Made by a program: the position numbers and the translations under genes
Notes under the pieces: model-generated
What the model saw: the letters and a program-made list of their open reading frames with translations, nothing else
Told to the model about the DNA's origin: nothing
The model's database searches: none
Part shown: positions 57,601 through 64,000 of the stretch, one piece after another
Layout: the number at the start of each line of letters is the position of its first letter
How positions within the stretch are numbered: position 1 is the stretch's first letter
From: Codonopsis lanceolata
Taxonomy: Eukaryota; Streptophyta; Magnoliopsida; Asterales; Campanulaceae
Direction of reading: 5' to 3'
NCBI GenBank assembly: GCA_013146195.2
Contig: CM028382.1
Span: 117,565,023-117,629,022, forward strand
DNA: 64,000 nucleotides

Positions 57601-59121
57601 TGAGTACTGTAAAATTATATTTTCGCTGCTGATGAAACAGCTCCGTGGACATTCGATTCAAAACGACTTCTATCATGTATCAAAACGCTGAGGGATCAGG
57701 TATATTAATATTGGCATAATTCGTGTGCTTGCTTCCTGATATTATGACTAATTAATAAATTTATGGAGGAAATATTGCTATCATAACCATACTGATGATT
57801 AAATATCATTTCAGGGATCAGTTTATGCTCCATCATTTGACCATGGCGTTGGAGATCCAGTTGAAGATGATATATTTGTAAACCTTCAGTAAGTACTATG
57901 TTCCTTGTCAGAAAATACATATCATGTTTGCAGTGGTATGTGGAAGACATGTTTTGATCTACCACAATAATCTTACTTTTGTTTTACCATGTCTATCTTT
58001 TTCAATGTTGAATGGAAGCCAAATTTTAGAATTGGTGTATTTGCTATTAATTTGGATTAATTTGTGGGTCGTGCTTACCAAGCAGACTTTGTTACATTTC
58101 ATTGTTATTGCAATAAGTCCCATAATTTCATTACCCAGAGCAGAGAAAAACTGTAGTACATTATTTCCTGATAATTAGTTTGGATGACTGCAAGATTCTT
58201 GTTTCCTTCCCCTTTAGTTTCAAGCACATGAAATGTTGTTCTCTTTTCAGGCATAAAGTGGTGATTGTTGAAGGCAATTATTTGCTCCTGGAAGAAGGGG
58301 TTTGGAACGAGATATCATCCGCATTTGACGAGAAGTGGTAAATCTTGTTGAATTTTACTGATAATTTGATACGACAAACACATGCAATTATCACAAAGAA
58401 AGCCTTTATGAGTAAACGTTTTCACCTTCTTTTTTTTACGAAGATGTAAAATCTCATTGGTCCCAAATTTCTTGAAGGTTCATTGATGTTGACATCGACA
58501 AAGCAATGAAACGAGTTTTGAAGAGACACATATCAACTGGTAAGAGTACGACTCCCTAGTATTATCAAAGGGTGGTTACAATTGTCAAATTGTGTACCTG
58601 ATGTTTTTTTTTTTTTGTCTTTGTTGTAGGAAAGCCCCCAACTATTGCTGAGCAGCGGGTGAGTTTGACTTGATGACTTAGGTCTCGTTTGGTGCAGCGT
58701 TTTGAAAACGTAGTTTTTTCAAAACGCAATATTTTCTAAACGCTGTTCTTTTTTTGTAAATACGTTTGAAAAATTATTTCAAAACGCTATTTTTATAAAC
58801 AAAGTAGTTGTAAATGCAACATATTTTGAAAACGCTCCAAATTGGAGCGTTTTTAAAGAGAAAACGCTGCATTTTTTACCAGCGTTTTGGTCAAAACGCT
58901 CTACCAAACAAGCACTTAGTTGTGCTACTTGGCGATCTTCGTGCTTGTTTTTAGATTTGATTCTTTTAGTTTTTTTTATCCTTGTTAAACTTTGGCTGAA
59001 TTTGTGGATTTTATCCCTAAATTTACGAGTGCAGATACAATACAATGACAGACCCAATGCAGAGCTTATATTCCAGTCCAAGAAAAACGCTGATTTGGTA
59101 ATCAAGTCCATTGAGTACTGA
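52532..59121 (+). CDS. P-loop kinase, phosphoribulokinase/uridine kinase family, plastid type, 12 exons
   Basis: Exons: 52532-52586, 53971-54104, 54216-54259, 56071-56148, 57102-57294, 57528-57558, 57641-57699, 57815-57888, 58251-58337, 58478-58539, 58630-58658, 59035-59121. All phases join and give 310 aa, close to Arabidopsis At1g03030, whose sequence it follows throughout. The Walker A motif GLAGPPGAGKST starts exon 5; VLSMDGFHLYRHQLD is the PRK/UK substrate motif; FDHGVGDPVEDD and VVIVEGNYLLLEE (Walker B region) follow; RHISTGKPPT is the lid-like region. The Ser/Arg-rich N-terminus (MEISSFSASSRRCR) looks like a transit peptide. The substrate is not known from sequence; the family is annotated as a putative uridine kinase. 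No defects are seen. Confidence 0.92.
53684..53712. repeat. (AT)n microsatellite in intron 1 of the kinase gene
   Basis: About 14 AT units. Just upstream, ggaatggagggagta resembles one end of a Stowaway MITE, but no partner end was found. Confidence 0.9.
56639..56821. mobile_element. Stowaway MITE in intron 4 of the kinase gene
   Basis: 183 bp, flanked by TA on both sides. The left end CTCCCTAATCCCTATGTCCC and the inverted right end CTCTCTCCGTCCC match the Stowaway (Tc1/mariner) terminus CTCCCTCCGTCCC. Confidence 0.85.
58681..58915. mobile_element. Tourist-like MITE in intron 11 of the kinase gene
   Basis: 235 bp, flanked by TTA on both sides (58678-58680 and 58916-58918), the usual PIF/Harbinger target. 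The left end GGTCTCGTTTGGTGCAGCG and the inverted right end GTGCTTGTTTGGTAGAGCG resemble the Tourist terminus. The inside repeats aaaacgct/agcgtttt. Confidence 0.85.
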
Positions 59122-60920
59122 GGATGATTCTTAGTTTCTTACTGAATAGCCCAAAGAAATATTATTTATTTTTTCTTTCCTTTTTTCTAATAAGAAGTGT
59201 ATTTAAGAACCTGTCAGATAGCGAGATCGAGGTCATAAACTAACGAAAAGTGAAGTGTAGATCCAGTTCCGTGTGTTTGATTGAGTTTTGAGGGGAGTGA
59301 GGAGATGAAGAAACAAAAATAAGCAAGGTTAGTTGATTGCTGTTTCTTCGTAAGTTATTGTAAAAATGGAGAACATCAGCTGCTGAATTAATAAATATTG
59401 TTAATAGAAGCAAAATATACATTGAAACCATGGGTGATTTGATTCAATGCTGCTACTGCTGTTGCTATTTATAGAGTATAATAAAATAAAGGTTTACATT
59501 GCTTTAGCGTTGTCGCCTTCAACCCGTTCTGTTCCTTGTGAACCTCGGCTTGCCAGGCTTTGCTAGCAGTGTCGGCATGAGCAGTGCACATGGCGCGCTT
59601 TTGTGCCCACCGTGAGACTATTCCATTTTAACCGTCTTGTAGATAATGCTATAACCATCCCGATCTCCGACTCAGAGAAAAGTTGATAGTTGATACAGTG
59701 TCCAAATGAGCTAGTTCGGGTGTTCTAGTATTTTCATTTATTACTAATATTTTTGTGGCCTGAAATTGGCATTGAGACGTCTCAAATCCTTTTGGGATTA
59801 GGATTGATAAATTACTAAAGGATTAGAAGTATGTTAATCCTAATTAGTGAAGGATAATGTTTGTGAACATGGCCAATATTATACAGGCCATGTATATGCC
59901 GCATAGATAGAGAGGTCTTAGCGTTTTAGACAAAATAGTGTGTGGTTATTTTGGGCTGTAAGAAGTGAAGTATTCTATGAGATCGTATCAATCCTTGTAA
60001 CAATTTCCTAGGTAGGGTGATTACATTGAAAACTCTTTATTGTAATTCCTCATCGTTTATAGTGAAGTTGTTGTTTGCCTTGGAGTGAATTAAACCACGT
60101 AAAATTCTTTGTTTCCTTTTGCTTTATTTCGTTATATTTTCTATTATATTGTCATTATTCGTCAAAATACTTGGTACTATTATTTTTTATCGATTTATTT
60201 TCGCATTGAAGATAGAAACTTGGAATTTTTAATACAAGAATTTCTCCATTTTTATAACAAAGGCGCTTTCAAAACTACTAAGTCTTCATTTCAAGCTTAG
60301 AGAATAAAAGATTGAAATTTGTAGTTCAAACTCAATGCATGAACTCTTTCTCTTGATTGGGAAAGGAACACGAGAGTGAAAGAAAAATACAAACTAGAAC
60401 TTGGAGAAAGCCGCTCCCTGCTATCATTCTATCAATGCTTAACAAAATTCTAAGTTCGGCCGGCCGTAGGTTGTAGTCGGCTCAAGCACTGTCGTTCCTC
60501 AAAGTGTGGTGTAGCGTACAGGCCGCTTTGATGTCTTCAAAAAGAGTGATGATGGAGAGAATGATTTTGCCCATGTGGGTTGGCTACAAATCAGTATCTC
60601 TTTAGCTTTGAGCGACTTGGAGATCCACCAAAATAGGATGGAGCTCTGCTACAAGGCAAGTACACTAGGTGAAATGGTGGATAACTTGAAGTTTCTTTGT
60701 ACACCTTTTTGCTAAGTTTTTTTTTGCTATTTATTTAGATTTACGCTAATACTTTGATGTTAGACAAACATTTCAATCTTTAAGTAATGAATTTCAAATT
60801 TGGGAATCTGTAATACAATAGAGGTTAGTGTGACACGTTTACAATTGATTTGAGATAAAAAGGGTTGAGATTTACTGTTTTACGGTGATCCAATGACCCT
60901 TATTTCCCTTAACTCTCATA
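59122..60920. other. Kinase 3' flank and intergenic stretch
   Basis: No gene is recognised. Small open frames (for example 60109-60300) lack family likeness. Confidence 0.35.
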
Positions 60921-60929
60921 TGTGCGAAT

Positions 60930-61690
60930 GACGGTTTACAGTTTTACGGTTTTACAGTTTTATGTTATCTTAATTAATTTAATCAATTTAATTTTTTTCC
61001 TATCCGTAATTTCGTATATAAATTAATTGAAATATTTGTTTGTTTTTCTTTTTAACTGTTATCGTAATCTTTTTGTTTGGTCAGTTTTTTCCGACCCGCA
61101 ATTTCGTATACAAATTAATTAATTTATTGTTTTACCAAGATTCTACGGCTATTGAATAAAAAATTATTTTGCAACACCAATTTCCAAATAATGTCTCTCA
61201 ATTTTTTTAAAGAATTTTCATTGTAGTTTTTAAAAAGTTGATGAATGTCAACTTTTTAATCGAAAAATTATGTGCGGGTTTTCATTTCAATGTAATATTG
61301 ATATATATGAAATATAAAGAATGTCTATCTGTCACGTTTAATCTCACAAATTTACAGTTAATATTTTACGGTTTTACAGTTATTTGCGAAAATTAGTTAC
61401 TCTTTTACTGAGATATTACGATTTTACAGTTAATATTTTACAGTTTTACAGTTTTATGGTTGCGAAAATTTGTATTTGTATTTTTTTCTTTTTAATTGTT
61501 ATCGTAATTAACTTAATCAATTTAATTTTTTTTCGACCCATAATTTCGTATACAAATTTTTTAAAAAGTAAGTTTTGTAATTTAAAATATTTATTTTTTT
61601 CTTTTTAACTGTTATCGTAATTAACTTAAGCAATTTAATTTTTGTCTGGCCCGTTTTGTCCAGCCCACAATCTCGTATACAAATTATTAA
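60930..61690. repeat. Interspersed direct repeats of about 100 bp
   Basis: A unit with ttaactgttatcgtaatt, then tttaattttt, cgaccc and aatttcgtatacaaatta occurs about four times (near 60965-61030, 61050-61125, 61490-61560 and 61600-61690). Between them are tttacggttttacag runs (60935-60962, 61353-61383, 61425-61460). Confidence 0.7.
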
Positions 61691-61709
61691 TTAATCCATC
61701 GGTTCTGGG

Positions 61710-62315
61710 TAGGGGTGAGCTTGGTCCGGTTCGATCCACTTTTTTGGAAAAACTGAGGGAACCAGGACTAGACCAATAGTCCGGTTCTTAAAAAATATAG
61801 AACCAGGATCAACCCAATATGTCTGAGAACCAATACACAATACATTGGTCCGGTCGAACCAATTGAAACGCAGGGCCAGGACCAATAAGATGTGCATCTT
61901 TGATCAAGAGGATAACTAGATTTTCTAAAAAACAATGATCAATAATCAAATCATGTTCTTCCTTCATACAACATTTTGTTGGGTTCGTTGTTCTTGTGAA
62001 AATAAACTAAAGGTAAAAATCATTACTTCCAAATTAATAAAGAGAAACAAAAAGAAAGTTGTAAGGAAATTTATTGCAAGCCATCTTCCTCTCCGATCCC
62101 CTTATGGTTAATTTAATTAATTTACAGGTAACAATCCTTCAAACTAATAATGTTTGGAATCACAAAAAGATGTAGAAAATTAATTAATAGGGAAGAACAA
62201 TGTTTTCCCTCCTATTTTCTCTTTAATCAAATAAGGAAACTTGGTTGAATATTGAATCAAATTATTATATATTTTCTTTATGTTGTAAGTTATATCTCTT
62301 TTATTATCTTTTTAT

Positions 62316-62369
<54 letters not shown>

Positions 62370-62584
62370 TAATTATACTATATTAGTATATTATATATAA
62401 TAAAATAATAATAAATACACATTGGTTCGATTCAGTCCGGTTCTGCGTTTTTGGTTTTAATTGTCCGATTCTGTAAAAATTCAGATCCAGGACCAATCCA
62501 AAGTATTGGTCCGGTCCATTTTTGACTGGTTTGGTCCGGTTCCATTGGTCCGGTCCGGTTCCGAAAAACTTATGCTCACCCCTA
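61710..62584. mobile_element. hAT-type non-autonomous element, 875 bp
   Basis: The left end TAGGGGTGAGC and the right end GCTCACCCCTA are perfect inverted repeats. They are flanked by an identical 8-bp duplication GTTCTGGG (61702-61709 and 62585-62592), the length typical of hAT elements. Subterminal sequence is rich in ggtccggttc / gaaccggacc on both sides. No transposase is encoded. A (TA)n run at 62319-62364 lies inside. Confidence 0.92.
62319..62364. repeat. (TA)n microsatellite inside the hAT element
   Basis: About 23 TA units. Confidence 0.95.
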
Positions 62585-62592
62585 GTTCTGGG

Positions 62593-62907
62593 CAAAGAGA
62601 CCCCGTTTGAAAGTTAATTTTTTATAAGAAAATAATATTTTTAGTAGTTTATTTCTACAATATCTAATTCATTTAATAATAAATTTTCAAATTGATATCG
62701 TGACATCAACACGAACAAAAGTACTAGTTACATATATGATAAATCTATCTTCCCTTTCCTACTTGCTACTAATCAATAATTAGTTTCTCAACCAAATAGG
62801 GGACCAAATAAATGGCCTTATATTGACATGCACATGATCCTGCCCCCAGGCGGGCCCCACCCTCCTTAACATTTAAAACTTTATTAATTACTAGAAGATG
62901 CATTGGC
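62593..62907. other. Short non-coding stretch between two TIR elements
   Basis: Nothing recognised beyond AT-rich sequence; it ends with the possible target duplication of the next element. Confidence 0.35.
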
Positions 62908-63160
62908 GGGGGTGGCAATTCGTGTTATCGTATCGTGTTCGTGCCTCGTTATCGTGTTTTAATATTATCTATCTTATTTGATCATAAATAAAACAATAAA
63001 TATTAATTTGAATATATTAACAATTTTGTGCCTTTCGTGTCGTGTTTCGTGTTGTATCGTGTCGTGCTGGGCTTATCGTGTCATTTGTTTCTGTAATCGT
63101 GTTTTATAATCGTGCCTTATTGATTCGTGCTAACGTGCCTTGCCAGGTATTGCCACCCCA
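62908..63160. mobile_element. Small hAT-like MITE, 253 bp
   Basis: The left end GGGGGTGGCAATTCG and the inverted right end TGGGGTGGCAATACC match well. Flanks GCATTGGC (62900-62907) and GCATTGCT (63161-63168) agree at six of eight bases, consistent with a decayed 8-bp duplication. The inside repeats tcgtgtt, tatcgtgt and cgtgcc many times. Confidence 0.7.
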
Positions 63161-63168
63161 GCATTGCT

Positions 63169-63545
63169 CCCACATATTAAGTGAATTATTTACAATTAAT
63201 TAAAACACTAAAGACTTTATTCTTATTACCAATTACCAACAAACACTGACATATATCACAATTAAGTACCTTATCAATCAAACAAGTAATTCAAAATACT
63301 AAACAAAAAACCTGACTTCTTGAGAAATTACAAACAGTTATTCTCTACATAATTATGTCCATTCTTATTAATTTATCCAAATAATATCTCACACTAATTA
63401 TAATTATTATAATAATATTATCCTTGTACAGACACAACCAAGCAATCTGCTCAATCCATCTCCTGCATTTTCGTTCCATGCCCGACATCGATGCTACAAA
63501 AAGATCAAAGGAGCAGTTTGCGCGGTAGCTTCTACGTACGTACTT
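63169..63545. other. 3' flank of the Aux/IAA gene
   Basis: Downstream of the minus-strand Aux/IAA stop codon; probably 3' UTR and intergenic DNA. No other gene is seen. Confidence 0.4.
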
Positions 63546-63975
63546 TTAGCTTCTGTTCTTGCACTTCTCCATCGCTCTTGGTGCTGTATTCATTTCAATG
63601 TTAATTATATACGTACTATAAAGTCTTGAAATTTTATTCTAGTGTACGTGTGTGTTTATATATCTTAATTCTTACCCAGTCCTATGGCTTCCTTTCCCTT
63701 CATAATACGCAAGCGTTTGCAGGAATCAACAAACATCCTGCACGTTCAAATATACCAAAAAATATTTCTTATTCTTAAGAAGTTTACTATATATATATAC
63801 AGTGTAAAAATTAAGAACATAGTTGATCGATTAACTTACTCCCAAGGGACATCGCCAACGAGCATCCAGTCCCCGTCTTTGTCCTCATAAGTGGGAACGT
63901 AATCGGAACTGTTCAAAAGATCCATCAGCTTGCTCTCATTCATGAAATCCTTCATTCCTTGTGTTCCACATTTAC
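63546..63975 (-). CDS. Aux/IAA auxin repressor, last three exons
   Basis: Aux/IAA proteins are nuclear repressors of ARF factors, degraded in response to auxin. Minus-strand exons 63975-63840, 63737-63676 and 63583-63546 join in phase. They encode the C-terminal PB1 (domains III/IV): GTQGMKDFMNESKLMDLLNS, YVPTYEDKDGDWMLVGDVPW (with the acidic DKDGDW OPCA-type patch), MFVDSCKRLRIMKGKEAIGL, and the terminal APRAMEKCKNRS followed by TAA. The sequence is closest in memory to the IAA7/IAA14/IAA16/IAA17 group. The 5' exons with the EAR and degron domains lie beyond the right edge. The gene looks intact here. Confidence 0.93.
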
Positions 63976-64000
63976 CTTAATTAAAGAAGATGAGCAAGAA

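Noticed and set aside
63451..63493. Alternative last exon of Aux/IAA starting at 63493
   Set aside because: It would give an unusual tail; the exon 63583-63546 gives the canonical APRAMEKCKNRS end in the right phase.

Overview
The window is nuclear DNA of a flowering plant, most likely a eudicot. The evidence is spliced genes with GT-AG introns and clear Arabidopsis orthologues (FBL17, an At1g03030-like kinase, an Aux/IAA gene), AT-rich intergenic DNA, and dense nested transposons. The species cannot be named from sequence alone.

Layout. (1) About 1-330: one lone minus-strand exon of a respiratory burst oxidase (Rboh). (2) 945-11040: a large CACTA (En/Spm) DNA transposon. It has CACTA termini and palindromic subterminal repeats, a decayed Transposase_24-type gene on the minus strand, a coiled-coil exon that may be a captured host gene, a 177-bp minisatellite, a telomere-like TTTAGG tract, an approximately 830-bp palindrome, and alternating blocks of a GTTAC/GTTAA pentamer and a 61-bp satellite. 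(3) 12817-31576: a Ty3/gypsy element of the Tat/Ogre type on the minus strand. It has paired LTRs of about 1.85 kb, a tRNA-type primer site, a shortened gag, and a decayed pol with a second archaeal-type RNase H and an almost intact integrase. Between integrase and the 3' LTR are two plant mobile domain (PMD/DUF7745-like) genes in antisense. A solo LTR of another family (16401-17642, perfect TSD) sits in the first intron of one of them. (4) 31577-35420: a second copy of part of the PMD gene, split by a solo Tat-type LTR (32551-34677, perfect ACAGG TSD) and cut on its right by a truncated Ty1/copia element (35421-38159). (5) 41353-45746: a complete 11-exon FBL17 gene with an E2F site in its promoter. 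(6) 46493-51660: remnants of a PIF/Harbinger transposase and two Helitron helicase fragments. (7) 52532-59121: a complete 12-exon plastid-type P-loop (phosphoribulokinase/uridine kinase family) gene with a Stowaway and a Tourist MITE in its introns. (8) 61710-63160: hAT-like non-autonomous elements. (9) 63546-63975 and beyond: the last three exons of an Aux/IAA gene on the minus strand.

The functional host genes are FBL17, the kinase and Aux/IAA. They are unrelated in pathway: cell-cycle F-box, plastid small-molecule kinase, and auxin repressor. The left two thirds is a transposon nest. The most unusual features are the antisense PMD cargo in the Tat element, the satellite-filled CACTA element, and a patchwork copy of FBL17 exons inside its own intron 7. 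I saw no CRISPR, tRNA or rRNA gene. Exon borders were placed by eye from splice signals and family knowledge, and none has been tested against transcripts.
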